A stretch of 64,000 nucleotides of DNA from Serinus canaria (lineage: Eukaryota; Chordata; Aves; Passeriformes; Fringillidae), in the NCBI RefSeq assembly GCF_022539315.1, contig NC_066313.1, forward strand, positions 33,331,059 to 33,395,058, in the 5' to 3' direction. The stretch's first letter is position 1; every line of letters starts with the position of its first letter. This document shows positions 1 through 13,100 of this stretch, in pieces. The translations under genes and the position numbers were made by a program. Under the pieces are notes generated by a model that was not told where the DNA came from, ran no database searches, and saw only the letters and a list, made by a program, of their open reading frames with translations.

Positions 1-194
1 CTTAGTCAAAGCATTTTGGACTCCATCAGAATTTCTGAACAACATCAGGGAATGTGAAAAACTCTCCCTGGGAGCTGTCAGCCATTTCCATGATAACTTG
101 TAAATAAGATCACAGTGACTCTTATGAACTTGTTTATGAAGTTATGCCAGTTTCTCCAGTACAACTTTGTCCTTCAGGATCTTCATTAGACAAG

Positions 195-998
195 TGTACT
201 GGGCCTGGCTGGGATGGAGTTACATTTTTTTCCCTAACAGCCTGTGTGGAGTGATGCTTTGAAGCTATGGCTGAAATGGTGTTGGTAACACAAGAGTGTT
301 TTGGCTATTGCTGCACAGAGCTTACAAAACATCTGTGGTTTTCTCTCTTTCCTCCTCTACCCACCTCACCCAGCAAGTTGGCTGGGGGTTGGCAAAGGGT
401 TGAAAGGGGACCCAGCCAGGACAGTTGATTCTAGCTGACAAAAGGGATATTCCATGACCTATGACATCATGCTTAGTAGTAAAAGCTCAGAGGAAGGAGG
501 AGAAGGAGGAAGGAGTTAAGAAGAAATTCTTCACTGTGAGGCTGGTGAAGCACTGGAACAGGTTGCCTCATCCCTGGAAGTGTTCAAGGCCAGGCTCAAT
601 GGGGCTCTGAGCAACCTGCTCTAGTGGAAGGTGTCCCTGCCCATGGCAGGAGTTTGGAACTGGATGGTCTTTAAGGTCCCTCCCAATGCAAGCCAGTCTT
701 TGATTCTGTGATTCTGTGAAGCTATGTTTGTGGTTATGGCATTTGTTTTCTCAACTAAAGCTGAGGTCCTCCTTGCCAAGAAGTAGCAAAACATTTGCCT
801 GCCAGTGGGAAGTAGTAATAAATTCCTTTTTTCTCCCCTGCTTTGCCTGTGCATGCAGCTTTTGCTCTCCCCATTAAACTATCACTAGCTCAAACCACAA
901 ATCTCCTCAACTTCTTTCTGTTTTCTCCCCATCCCATGAGGGAGGGGAGTCAGCGAGCAGCTGGGTAGGTGTCTGTTAGCCAGGGTCAACCCACAACA
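195..998 (+). mobile_element. retroviral LTR, split by a CR1 insertion
   Basis: The sequence starts TGTACTGGG, ends CCACAACA, and aligns by eye along most of its length with the LTR at 61686-62273. A CR1 3' fragment (516-718) interrupts it. Without the insertion it is about 601 bp, close to 588 bp for the other copy. I see no clear target-site duplication. Confidence 0.7.
516..718 (+). mobile_element. CR1 LINE 3' fragment nested in an LTR
   Basis: It has typical avian CR1 3'-end sequence (AAGAAATTCTTCACTGTGAG, then GGTTGCC and the TTTAAGGTCCCTCCCAA region) and ends in the diagnostic ATTCTGTG tandem tail. Confidence 0.88.
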
Positions 999-1739
999 GT
1001 CTGTTCCAAGCACAGCATGGAGCCTGACACAAAGGTTTCCAGTTGAGCATTTTATCAGCAGTTTGAGTTGTCAGCTGGCAGGTCCTGTGCTGGTCATGCA
1101 GCTTGTGTTCTTTACTGTATATTACAGTCTGAGGCCATTTCTGCAGTTTCCTGTGGTGCTTATTGCTTTACTTCACTGCGCCTGAACACCTTTGGAAAAA
1201 GGCAATGGCCGTGTGCCAGGGCTGGCATATGGCCCTGGCATTGATGTTCCTCTAATGCTGTGTGAACTTCCTTGTGGGAGGCATTAGGGATTAGGGATTA
1301 CACCTCCCTCTGCTCCCCTGGGATGGATCCTCTGCTCCTCCGGGGTGGATGTGTCCAGCTTTTTTTGCATGGGCTCCCAAGTTCCCTATACGTGATCATG
1401 CATGCTGTTTGATTATGTTCTCAAGCATTGTTGGATTGCTGTTGGGACTGCAGAACCTGGCTTGGTCCTGGCACAAGAGTAAACAAAACAAAGATAAAGC
1501 ATTGTTGGTGAGGTGACGAAGAAATGTGCACCAAGATGGCCAGTTGGTGCTGGCAAGGTTTGTGGGAGGATTTGGGAAGGTGCCTAGAGCCAATGCCTAG
1601 AGCAGTTATCATCACCTTCAATAGCCTGAGATTTTACATTTGAACAGGCACATAAACCTGTTGAACTGGCTCACTACTTGAAGGAAGGTGCCTTGCCTAA
1701 CCCAATGAGACCCAATGAATTTTGGCAATGTTTTTCAGC

Positions 1740-2690
1740 TTGGCCTGTGCCTATTGAGCCTCAGCCCAGCACTATCAGAGGAGGCAGGACGAAGGAGTGA
1801 CAAAGAGACCAAGGAGGCGGAAATCACTCAGGCCATAAACCCCAAGTTTTAAAGGAGCTGCAAGATCTGTGGAAAAATTACAGCCACAAGCCAGGTGAGC
1901 AGATTGCTGCCTGGTTGCTCCAATGTCAGGATACTGGGGTCTGCTGTCAGGAGTCAGCCAGCAAGCCAGGCATCTGGGATCCCTAAGGAGACATAGCAGG
2001 ATTGAAAAAGGGAAGCCTTTGGACAGAATTCCTGTTGACAATGAAAGTCAGTTACTCCCTCAAGGGTGACTTGGTATGATGCATGGGCAAGTGAACCACC
2101 ACTGTAAAAGGCATCCAGTGCTTGAGGGAAGTAGAGGTGGTGGGACTGCACCCAGTCCATGTGCAGAAGGTGCACATAACTCACCGTTGCTGCATGCCAA
2201 CACCGCAGGGCTGATGCACTGGATAGACCCTGAACCACTAACTGCAGAGTGACTGTTCCAATGGCTCCTAGGATTCAAAGAGAACTTCCCCTCCTCCCCC
2301 TGACCAAAGGTCTAGGTCTCAGCTGCCAGAGATGCCCCACAGAGTTGTCTCTGTCCTGTCAGAGACAACTGTCCTGTCCATGCCATGCCAGCCTGTAGTT
2401 CCTCCTGCTCAATCAGGAGGATGAAAAAGTGGAACAATGTGCCCACCTCAAATCTAGAAGCCCACATGCATGGACTGCAAAGAAAACCACTGCTACAAAG
2501 CACCCATCCAAGAATGCAGGTTTGATGGCCTGGTGTCGGAACTCAGGACATCCCTCTGGGTGTCCAGATTTGCCGGGACCCCTGCCAGGGGGCTCAGAGA
2601 CCCTGGCACACAGCCCAGAACACCTGTGGGTTTGATTATGACCCGTGGAGCAAATTACCAGCTTTGTATGAAGACCTGAAAGCCACAGCA
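1740..2690 (+). mobile_element. decayed endogenous retrovirus internal (gag-like) remnant
   Basis: When conceptually translated in several frames this stretch weakly resembles the gag region of avian ERVs, broken by many stops and frameshifts. It sits between two LTRs of different type. No intact reading frame remains. Assignment rests on recall of ERV sequences, so it is tentative. Confidence 0.4.
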
Positions 2691-2700
2691 GTTTAAGAAG

Positions 2701-3115
2701 TGTAATAATAAAATTATCACTGGGTGAAAAAGTAGATTTTTGGGGATTTTAGAATAGGGGTTTTGGGGGCAAGATGGAGGGATTTGGGCATGTCCAGCCT
2801 TTCTTCTTCTTCTCTACCTCCATCTTCTGCTGTGATGTTGGCACTTTTAGACTGGTTTAGAGTAGAAACTCACTGTCTAACATAGGTGATAGGTATTGGA
2901 AAGTAATTGTAAACATGTTATACGTAGATTTTAGTGTGAAGAGATAACACCACCCCGGGGGCAGGCAGAGTGCCTGGAACTGTCCTGCTGGACAGACCTC
3001 GGCAGGGCAGGAGCAAAATTTTATAGATAAGATCCAATAAACAACTCTGAGACCGAGAACTGAAGAACTCCAACTCATTCCTCGAACGCGTAGGCCAAAA
3101 CAGAGACTTTTCACA
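2701..3115 (+). mobile_element. second-type retroviral LTR (about 415 bp)
   Basis: It starts TGTAATAATAAAA and ends TTTTCACA (TG...CA). It contains an AATAAA at 3036-3041 and resembles an LTR family common in songbird genomes. It differs from the LTR at 195-998. No clear target-site duplication flanks it. Confidence 0.6.
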
Positions 3116-5499
3116 TGTCTCGGGGCTGCAATAAACTGCAACCTTCCAAGAGCCTGGCATGTGATCCACAGAAGCAGAAGGCAGTTGGACAGTGCTGCAC
3201 AATGTACCCTAACATCATCAGATTAGAAGGGAGCAGAATCCATCTGGATTTCTGGAGTGACCTAGACTGTGAATGTCAGGGTCAGTTATCCATAGCTTAG
3301 TGAGCCCATGAAACATCACAATATCTAGGGAAAGATGCAATATGTGGGTGGGCTTATGCTTGAGGGGTGCCCCTGACCACCAAAGTATCACACAGGTGGT
3401 AGATGGAAGTTCTGTGAAGGGCAGGGAGAGGGAAATTCAGAAAGATGGGCAAGAGGAGCATCAGGCAACAAGCACCAAAGTCTTTTTACCCTACCTAATT
3501 TCCACACTAGAATTGTATTGACTTTGTCTGCATGCAGGATCTACATACAGAGATTTCACAATGGTGAGATGCTGATGCAGGGCTTGGGCTTCTCAGTAGT
3601 ACAAGGTTACAAAGAACAAGCAGTAGCCTCTGCTGATAGAAGTCAGCATGGTTCCATCGACTGCAGCCACCTCACTGACTTAGACAAGCCTTAATCAAAT
3701 ACATCTGCAATCACTCTCCTATTATTCCTTCCCACTGGGGCCCCAGTGTTATTCAAGACACCGACAAGGATGAAAATCAACATCATGTCAACCACAGCTT
3801 CAAAGTCTGTCTGTCCACAGCCCACACTCCATCTAAATTTAATTTAGTAAGATTTATCTGAGCCTGATGTATGTAAATTAATCATGCTGAGCACTGACCT
3901 ATCCTACCCCAGGCTCCCATGCCCCACCCTGCATGTTTATTTGGAAGGTAATCTAATTTGCTGCAAGTGTGCTTATCTAGATGGAAAGCAAACTGTGATA
4001 GGTATCTTAGGAGGAAGAAAGCTTTCCCGGATGCATGCCTCAGTGAATTCTTTTGTATGGGAAATACAGAATCTATTGTACTGTTGTTGTTGATCTGCAC
4101 TGGCTCCCTGCTCTTTGTCTCCGTATGTTTGTGAAGCACAGTTAAGCTCCTAAGCTCCAGTCAGCTCAAAACTGGGTAGGATGCACCAGCCCTTCTCTCT
4201 GGGTTTCCCATAAAGAGCTTAAGCAGCTCTGGAGAGCTGCTGGATAACAACCTCCTATCTGCCAGGTACCTTTAGCAAATGAGAGTGAAATCCTGAGAGC
4301 TGTTTTCTAGCATGATGCTGAAGCACAAGAGCTCACTGAGTAGCCAGAGATGGCAAAGCCTGGATTTGTAATGCAGAAGAGAGTCAGAGCACAACACACT
4401 GACCTGAGTAAGAGACACTGTGGAGCTCTCATGTTCCTAAATATATACAATACCAGGCAGTGCTGAAACAATTAGAGGACAAAATTATCATCAACAGCAT
4501 CTTCTAGATGCAAGCTGTCCCACTCCAGGCTGTTGAATCTCACTCACCTTTGCCTCCCAAGCTGTATCTTACACTTTGGCTTTGTCTCACCAGTGTGGTT
4601 AGAGAGGGATCAGAGCCAGTTCTGCTTCCCAGCATTACTCGCCTCTTACCCCCTGAGGTGAAACAGAACAGAGCTGGGAGGGGGGTGTGCTCATGGATGC
4701 TGAGAAAGGATGATAGATGGATCATCCCAACACCAGGCAGAGGATGTGTCTTGTTATTTCCCCTCTTTGCAACCATCTCACTGGTTCCAACACTTTTCTC
4801 TAGGTGGTCCACATCCACTTGTCTTTCCTGTTTTGATCTGTTTCAGAGGAAAACCTTCCACCCTACAGCATCCTTGCAGAGTATGGCAGCACAGAAGTAA
4901 TCCCTGCTGCAAACTCTCACCCAGACAAATGGACTGATAATATCGAGATATGTGAGTTGTGTGCGTGCAAAAGCTGTAGAATAGCCATCTGAGAGCTCAG
5001 GAATGGCTGTCCTGCACTGAATATGTACAGATGAGAGCAGAAAGGGGAACTGATCAGAACAGAGAGTCCCGTCGCCAGCCGATCCGGCTGTAGGCTGCTG
5101 CCCTCCTACGGCAAACCGGGACAGCAGTCCTGATGCCCGGAGCAGCTCTCTGGGTTGCTGAAACCTACCGAGTTCAGCTGCTGGTTCCGGCTGACAGAAA
5201 TCACAGCTTCCAAACACCCTGTTTGTCGTCCTGCTGTTTGTCTGAAGCAGAAAATCAGCACCCTGGGGCACTCAGCCTTTCTGCGACGCCAGGGAAGCTT
5301 TTGTGGATGGAAAGAACTGTGTGCTGCTCAAGGAGCATTTGCCATCCTGAGCCTGCGTGTGACACTGTTAGCGCTTAACAAAAACATCCCTGCAGAGAAG
5401 GCGCCGATCTGCGGCTCTTCTCCCTCAGTGACAGCTCTTTGTTGCTATTGTTGGGGTTTGTTTCTAATGTCCGTATCTCGGCAACACAGGAGCTGTTGA
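3116..5499. other. unassigned sequence left of the CCDC90B locus
   Basis: No exon with homology or paired splice sites was recognised on either strand. Longer frames at 4508-4900 (plus) and 4843-5271 (minus) have no recognisable content. The 5.05-5.45 kb part is somewhat richer in CpG than its surroundings. Confidence 0.4.
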
Positions 5500-6122
5500 T
5501 CCGTGGGCCCATGAGAACCTCATGAAGTTCACCAAGTGCAGGGGGCTGCATCTGCTGGGGCAATCCCACATGTGAGCATAGACTGGAAGAACTTACTGAG
5601 AGCAGCTCTGAGGAGAATGACTTGGGGGCTCTCATGTATAAAAAGCTGAACACAAGCAGGCAGGGTGTGCTCACAGCCCAGAAAGCCAATTGTGTCCTGA
5701 GCTACAACAAAAGCAGCGTGGGCAGCAGGGCGAGGGAAGGGGTTCTGCCATTCTGTTCTGCTGTGGTGAGACCCAGCCTGGACTGCTCTGTCCAGTCTTG
5801 GCACCTCAAGACAAGAATAAGGATGTGGAGCTGTTGGACCAAGTCCAGGGGAGGCCACAAAGATGATCAAAGGGCTGGAGCACCTCTCCTACTGAGAGAG
5901 TGGGGCACGTTCAGGTAGGAAGAGGCTTAAAGGGAAACCTCACTGCGGCCTTCCAGGACCTTGAGGGGGCTTGTGAAAAGACAGAGACTTTTTAAACGAG
6001 CCAGCGGTGACAGGACATGGGGCAACGGTTTTAAACTAAAAGAGGACAGGTTTAGATTAGATATTAAGAAGAAATTCTTTACCGTGAGGGGGACCTGTCA
6101 CTGGCACAGGTTGCCCAGAAAA
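5500..6122 (+). mobile_element. CR1 LINE fragment (reverse-transcriptase end, 3' tail missing)
   Basis: About 620 bp matches the CR1 consensus from the C-terminal reverse-transcriptase region (CAGCCCAGAAAGCCAA, GGCCACAAAGATGATCAAAG) to AAGAAATTCTTTACCGTGAG. It stops at GTTGCCCAGAAAAGG without the terminal ~190 bp. Confidence 0.85.
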
Positions 6123-6126
6123 GGAA

Positions 6127-6480
6127 GTTATCTCTAAGGTATTAAGATACAAGTTATCATCTCCCTATACTGCCCAGTTATATTCCTGGTGAACCTAGAA
6201 ATTAATTCATCATGAAAATTACACTTGTATGTATTTCTAAAAAAAAAAAAAAAAAATGTAGCTTTATGTTCACACAAGCCACCGAGATTTGGATTAGATA
6301 TAAAGAAGAAATTCTTTAGTGTGAGGGTGGTGAGGGACTGGCACAGGTTGCCCAGAGAAACTGTGGATGCCCAATACCTGGAAGTGTTCAAGGCCAGGGA
6401 TAGGGCTTTGAGGAAGCTGATCCAGTGGAAGTTGTCTCTGCCCACGGCAGAGGTTTAGAACTAGATGATCTTCAAGCTCG
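6127..6480 (+). repeat. duplicated segment, copy 1 (includes CR1 3' end at 6282-6480)
   Basis: A unique-looking block with GTGAACC, AATTAATTCATCAT and TGTAGCTTTATGTTCACAC, then a CR1 3' end. The same order recurs at 7766-8110. This copy also has an 18-A run at 6239-6256 that the other lacks. Confidence 0.8.
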
Positions 6481-7110
6481 TTTCCCTGGCGTCACAGAGC
6501 GGAGCAGCCCTCGCGGTGCGGCACCTGCTCAGGACGGACATGGCGGCCAGAGCCCTCCACTCCTCCCATCCGCACGGGGGCGCTGCGCCGCCGCCTCCGG
6601 CCGGGCTTTTCCGTGAGGCCGCGGACTACAATACCCAGCATGCTCCGCGGGGACCGACCGGAAGCGGCAGTGAGCGGGCGGAAGCGGAGGGCGCCATGAG
6701 GGGCGTCGGGAGCAGCGGTGCCATCCGCGCCTTGGCCGGGCCGCTCCTGCTCCCGATGCCGGCCCGGCTGCCCCCGGCTCCTCGCAGAGGTGAGAGGCGC
6801 CGCAGCGCCGTGCTGTGGCCCCTCGGGGTGGGTGGCTGCCGGTGTCGGGTGAGCTCGGGCCGTGTCTGTGAGCGGCGCTGGCCGGACTCGGTGTGGGAGC
6901 GGCCGCGGGGCCCGTCCCTGAGGCGCTGTGTGAGGGAGCGCTGAGCGCCTTCCCTCGGGGCTGGAACAAGGGGTGAGTTCCTCGGGCGGGAGGAGCCGTG
7001 TACGCGGGTGTCAGGTGGTGTTCGGGCCGGGAGGAGGTACCGGGGATGCCAGAGGTGTCTCGGGTACGGGTCTGTGGAGTGGTTTTCGCATCTCTGGGCG
7101 GGGAGACGAA
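6480..7110 (+). promoter_or_regulatory. CpG-island promoter of CCDC90B
   Basis: A sharp change to very GC- and CpG-rich sequence spans the upstream region, exon 1 and the start of intron 1. A YY1-type core, ACATGGCGGCC, sits at 6538-6548, about 150 bp before the start codon. No TATA box is evident. CR1-derived sequence ends right at the upstream edge of the island. Confidence 0.75.
6696..6789 (+). CDS. CCDC90B: CCDC90B coding exon 1
   Basis: The exon carries the start codon and 31 codons plus one base, ending at a GTGAGA donor. It encodes the presumed mitochondrial targeting peptide, which ends in Arg-Arg and is GC-rich. Confidence 0.88.
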
Positions 7111-10100
7111 CATCCAGTCGAGACTGCAGGAGTGGAGCAGCGGGGCCAGCAACCAGAAGTGTAATATCAGCTTTCTTGAGACAGTGTCTGTGCAATGTAG
7201 CTGTTCAACCCAATGAAAAAATCCACCTATGCGTTTAGAAGACGAGATGTGCGTTTAAAAGCTGAGACAGCTCCATAAAAACGAGGTTTTTCAGTTGGTT
7301 TTCATTATTTGCATGTACCATTTGGTGCATCTTAACTCTAATATTGTCATTAATAATACAATGCTGTGGCTGGTTTAGTTATAGTCAGGTTTTTATAGTA
7401 TTTGTAAGATAGCACATAACTTGATTTATCTAGTAGCAGCACAAAATTATAAATTCCCTGTTGTTTAAATGTTATAAAGCTTTTGAGTTAAGATCTGGAT
7501 AAGACAGAATTTGGTTAAGGCAGAGAGCCAGCAGTGCATATAGTTTCGAATAAACAGATTAAGAAGTAACAGGGCTCCTTAGATAACAAAGAATTAATCA
7601 GAGCAGAATCTGTAATATGTGAAACCAGACAAACATAAAGTGACATATGCTTGAAATAAAAGTAGGAGAAGCAGTGAAACCTGCTTGTGGGAGGGCACAT
7701 CATAAATAGAGTGGATCTTTAACTAATACCTGAGGTTAACTACTACCTCTTTAGAGATTAGGTATAATCTCTGAGGTATTAGATACAAACATCATATCCC
7801 TTTACTGTCCAGTTACTTTCCTGGTGAACCAAGAAATTAATTCATCATTGTAATTAGACTTGTATATATATTTTTTAAAAACTGTAGCTTTATGTTCACA
7901 CGAGCCACTGAAAATGAGCTATTTGGATTAGATATAAAGAAGAAATTCTTTACTGTGAGGGTGGTGAGGCACTGGCACAGGCTGCCCAGAGAAGCTGTGG
8001 ATGCCCCATCCCTGGCAGTGTTTGAGGCCAGGTTGGATGGGGCTTTGACCAGCTTGGTCTGGTGGAAGCTGTCCCTGCTTGGGTTGGAACTCATTGATCT
8101 TTAAGGTGCCTTCCAAACCAAACCATTCTGTGGTAAAATAAAAAGCTGTTGGAATTAAGGCTCAGCTATTTAAATAAAACACCAATGAATGCTTAACTGC
8201 ATAAAGTCCTTCAGTGTTTTACAAGTATGAAAATTATTTAAGTGATGTTTCCCAAATATTATAAAACAGTTGGCTGTGGGGGTTATTTGTGCTGTATCAG
8301 GATGCTTCTCTGTTGCACAGCTACATGAACACACTTCAGATAGATCTGTGAGTCCTGTTTAGTGTAAATTCCTTGTGGAAAAGTGTTGATGATTTCTGGT
8401 GTGTGCTGCAACCCAGCTTATTGTTGCAACATCCATGTAGCTTTTCTGTGATGAAAGAAATTAAAATAAGTGTATAGCATGATATGCCAGTCAAGGTAAG
8501 ATTAAGACTTGTTTGGTTATTTCCAGGTTTTGCTGCCACATTTGTTAAGAAGTCATATGATGTCAGAAGAATTGATATCACTCCCCTGGAGCAGAGGAAG
8601 GTGACTTTTGATACCCATGCATTAGTGCAGGAGCTGGAAGCCCATGGTAAGTGATATCAGATAAATAATTCAAAGGAAAACTTTGAATATTAAGTAGTGT
8701 AACTTTGAGTGCTGTCAGTTTCCCCAGAGTGCCTGTATGAGGTGGTGTAAAATGTTTTGGCAGCCTCTTGAGCAGGCTGGTGAAGGAGAGGCATCTGATG
8801 GTGTGCTGTACAAGCAACTGGGACATTAGATTTACCTCATTTGTAGCTGTAGGCAGGTTTATGTGGTGTCTTCCAGCCGAGGAACACGACACAGGTAGTA
8901 AATGTAAAGTAACACTTACAGACTTCTATAACAAAAATGAAGCTTTTCAAGAAATTTCTTCTACTAGCCTGCTAAGAATAATTGAAAGGTTTTTTCCTAA
9001 TGAGAAATGTTTTCAGCAGCATGGTGCTGTGATACATTCTCAATGCCCACTCTTCTGTTGTGAGTGAGACTGGCTGAAGTCAGATAAAGGGTCCATCCAG
9101 CCCTGGCGTAACACTCCAGGCAGAGAAGTGTTTCAGCAGGGCAGATGTATGTCACACATCCCCTTGTACTTTCCAAGTTTCCAGTTTGTCACCCTGGACA
9201 TATTTTAAATGAGTTGAGAGTTTTAGTAACCTTCAGTGGAAATCTTTTCACAAGTTTATGCAGTCCCTGAGCCACTATAAACTGATTACTATCCAGAGCA
9301 TCCTTCCTCATGGAACTTCAGACATCTGCATGTTCTGTTTATGCAGAATCTGGCATTTGTGAGGTGAATTTGATGCCCACTCAGCTCTTCGGTGGGAAGG
9401 AGTGAACGTTTAATCTCTTATGTCACTCATGATTATGCAAACTTCTGTCATATTGCCTCATCATTTTCCAAAGAGAAGAATCCCAGCTTGTTGCATTTTT
9501 CCTGAAGCAATAGATTTTCCATATTTTTGATTATTCACAATGCCCTTCTGTTAATATTTTCTGCTTCTGTCACATTCCATTCCGTTTCATGTTTTCAGGG
9601 AACAGTGCTGGCATTACTTGACAACTGAATGTCCTATGGATTTGCATAGTAAAGTAATGTGTCTGTTGTGTTCTCTGTTCCTTTTCCTAGTGATTCAAAG
9701 GGTTTATGGATTTGCATAGTAAAGTAATGTTGTGTATCTTGTGTTCTCTGTTCCTTTTCCTAGTGATTCAAAGGGTTTAGTTTGCTTTATTCATTCCTGC
9801 TGAGCTTTCAGCTGATGTCTTCATCAGACTAGCAACTATCTTTTAAAATCCCAAGTGACAGTAGAAATTTTGTACAGTCAGAGGTTAGGATTGTTTCCAC
9901 TATTTGGGTCCAATCATAATAATATGTGTTAGTAGTTAAAAGACTTGCAGTAGTCTGCTAACTATGGGGGGTTTTTTTCATGCTTGGCAGACTTGGCAGT
10001 CTGTATCTCCCTACATCTCTCTAGAACTGTTTTTAAAAACTGGCACTGTTATTTTCCAGTCCATGGGAAACGACAGTAGGCTGTGAAATGTGACTTGTCC

Positions 10101-13100
10101 CAGGAACTGATTCAGCTATTTCTTGTTCAAGTTCCTTTAGAACTTGTGGGGTGAAGTCTGTCTGGTGCCAGTTGTTATTCAGTTTAATTTGTTCTGTAAG
10201 TTCTACAAATGCTTCTACCACAGTGACAGGTCTGTATAGGTAAAGCCACAAAAGTAAGAGAGCCATTTTAGTTTTTTCCAAGCTTTAGACAGTTTTCAGA
10301 CTTCAGTCTCTTGCTTATATATATTTTTCCTCATTTTCTAAACTTTCAAAAAATAAGTCATTTCTTGCTGTGGAGGAAGAGCAACATAAGAAATTGGCAA
10401 GAGCTTAAGTAACCCTGAAAATTCAGAGAAACTGAAGCAATACTGTCACACTTTGTAGTGGAAGGAAGCTGTCATAAAGCTTTTAGGCCTGTAAACCAGT
10501 GGTGCACCTCGACAGTACCGGTATTTTAGAAGCCTCTGAAAGTATTTTTCAGTGTTAATTTAGCCCACTTTATAAAATGTGGTAGTTGAAACACAGCATC
10601 AGTCAGATTGCTGGAAATAAATCTCTAGGGCAAAAGCTCTCAGCATTTGACCAGATCCAACTAAAACGAGAGCAATTTTTCTTCCCTATTATTCACCACA
10701 CATCATCTGTAACACTTCAAATTTACATTAAGCTAAAGTACACAAAGTGTACTTTTTATCGTCAGAAAGCAAAAATCCCAGTTTGAGTTCATTCTGCAGG
10801 CAATGGATGCAGCAGTTTAAAAATCAGTTTTGCATGTGTTCCTATCTCTACAGGACAGTTCCAATATATGCAGAATTACTTGTTATTATTCTATTGAGTG
10901 CATGCTTTGTAACTGAAGGTAAGTTTGGTTTTAACAGAATTTGTGAAAGTTAATTATGAAGTAAAGTTTTGCTAAATTATTTTTATGATGCATGAATGGC
11001 TGGATCTTGTATGAAGAAATTTGGTCTTTCTTTCAGCTGCGTGTCTAGACTTTCAGTATATTAAAAGGTGCTGTGGTTCAGATTTTTGCAGCATTGCTTT
11101 TTCTAGCTGAAGTCGCAGTGCCTGGCTCCTGGCTGTCAGTTCCCAGTCATTGTGTGAATTCCCATGTGCCACTGGTTAGGTCTGACACTTGAGCATCTCT
11201 TGCTCCTTATCCAGATGTTTAATACCACCTTACCTTGTCATCCTTCAATTGTCCCGTAGGCTTTGGGAAGGAACAGGCACAGACCATCGTGTCGGCGTTG
11301 ATAACCCTGTCCAATGTCAGCTTAGACACTGTCTACAAGGACATGGTTACACAGGCCCAGCAGGTAAAAAATCATCTGTGCTGTGTAGCTATAAAAGCTT
11401 GTGTGTGCATCTTGCAGCTCTCTCTAGTACTATAAACACCTCACTGTGCCAGGATTTCCTAATTTTCACTGGGATTTTAACAGAAGGTTATAGGCCCTGA
11501 CCAGCTCCTACTGAAGTATGACTACTTAGTTGAACACAATGAAGATTTACAATTCCTGGGAAAACTTTGGTTGCATTTACACTGAAGAGATAATATGCCT
11601 CTTACCATCTTAAAATATTCATTATCAATACTGACTACACTATAAAAACCAATGTTTCTGCCTAATGCAATTCCATGCAAATTCTGCTTAGGGTGCTTTG
11701 TATGTAATAGGATTTCCAAAAAGAAAGGTTTTCATTTTGGTGAAAGAAAATCACAGAGACAGAAGTTCTTGGTTTTTTTCTGAGATTCAGAAGGGGAAAA
11801 AAAGTTAGACAATTTTTATTACAAGTAAATGCCAGTAAGACAAAAATCTGTTAGAAGAAAGGCTCAGCAGTTCAAATAAAACAGCATTGAATGCTTAATT
11901 ACATTAAGTAATTGAAGAAGAATAGCACATAATTTCAGCTTGCAGAGCCTTCTGGAGCAATGATCAAAACTATCACTGTGCATCAGAGAATCCCACAGCA
12001 ATGTGTCTTTTTCCATGCTAAATAGTAGAGTAACTTCCATATCCTGGGTGAAGGAGTATTGCTTTCAGCATTTTAAAATTCTGAGCTTCTTCCTTTATTT
12101 TCTGGTTTGGGTTTTTTCCTGTGTTTATATGTAGTGGTTGAATTCTGAACTTGTTAGTTCAAGCCCCAGGAAGGCTTTTCTCAGTGCTTTTTAGCAGTGT
12201 TTCACTTCTGTCCATCAGATTTTGAAGCTGGCAGTAAGATACTCATTAAGTCTTTGGCTTTCAATGAGTTTGTTGGGAAGGAATGGAAGTGCTTAGTAAG
12301 AGCTGCGTTCAGATCAACAATTAATGCTTCTGAGGGTACTGAATGTTGAAAGTGGAAGAGACTGCAGGAGTCACCTGTAGTTTCAGGTCTGTTTTATTTC
12401 ATCGCTACTTGGACTAACACCTCTGGCCTTTTTGCTTAAGTTCAGACTTGGTGAATTAAAGCAACAGAGAAAGCACAAAACTCTTGAGTCTTTCAAACAA
12501 ATTGCTGGTATTAAATTGTCTGTTTCTGTCACATTCTTGTTAGAGAGACTCCCTACTTTTGGGCTTTGCAGTAGCTAATTTCGTTGTTTCAGACCTAAGC
12601 ATTTTTTCTTTACTTGTCAGAAAGAGTGCACCTTAATCAATGGCATGCTTTATTTTTCAAAGGAAATAACTTTACAGCAGATAATGGCACATTTGGACTC
12701 CATTCGAAAAGATATGGTCATCCTGGAGAAAAGTGAATTTGCAAACTTGAGAGCAGAGAATGAGGTACTAATATATATTTTCATTGAGCATTTTAATTTC
12801 AGTATTTGTTGTGTTTTACCTGATGTTTTGTGGAACAAAATGTAAAAGTAATTCTGGATGCTCTCATCAGAATTGAAGAGTCTGTATGTTATATAAAAAT
12901 ATATTTCACTTGCTATGACCTGCTCAGATCTTCTGTAAAGGGTTCTAAGATGTGTACATTGTTTTCAGCTTCTGTAATTTTATTTAAGGGTAACGGCTAG
13001 TTTCTGGCCATTAACCTTATAGTGCAGGTAGAGGAGTCAGCCATTCCTTTGCAACAATTTAATTAATTTGGTGATTGAGACGCATTTTGCTTTTACTTCG

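Noticed and set aside
5622..5918. 98-aa plus-strand open frame
   Set aside because: It is a remnant of CR1 reverse-transcriptase coding sequence, not a host gene.
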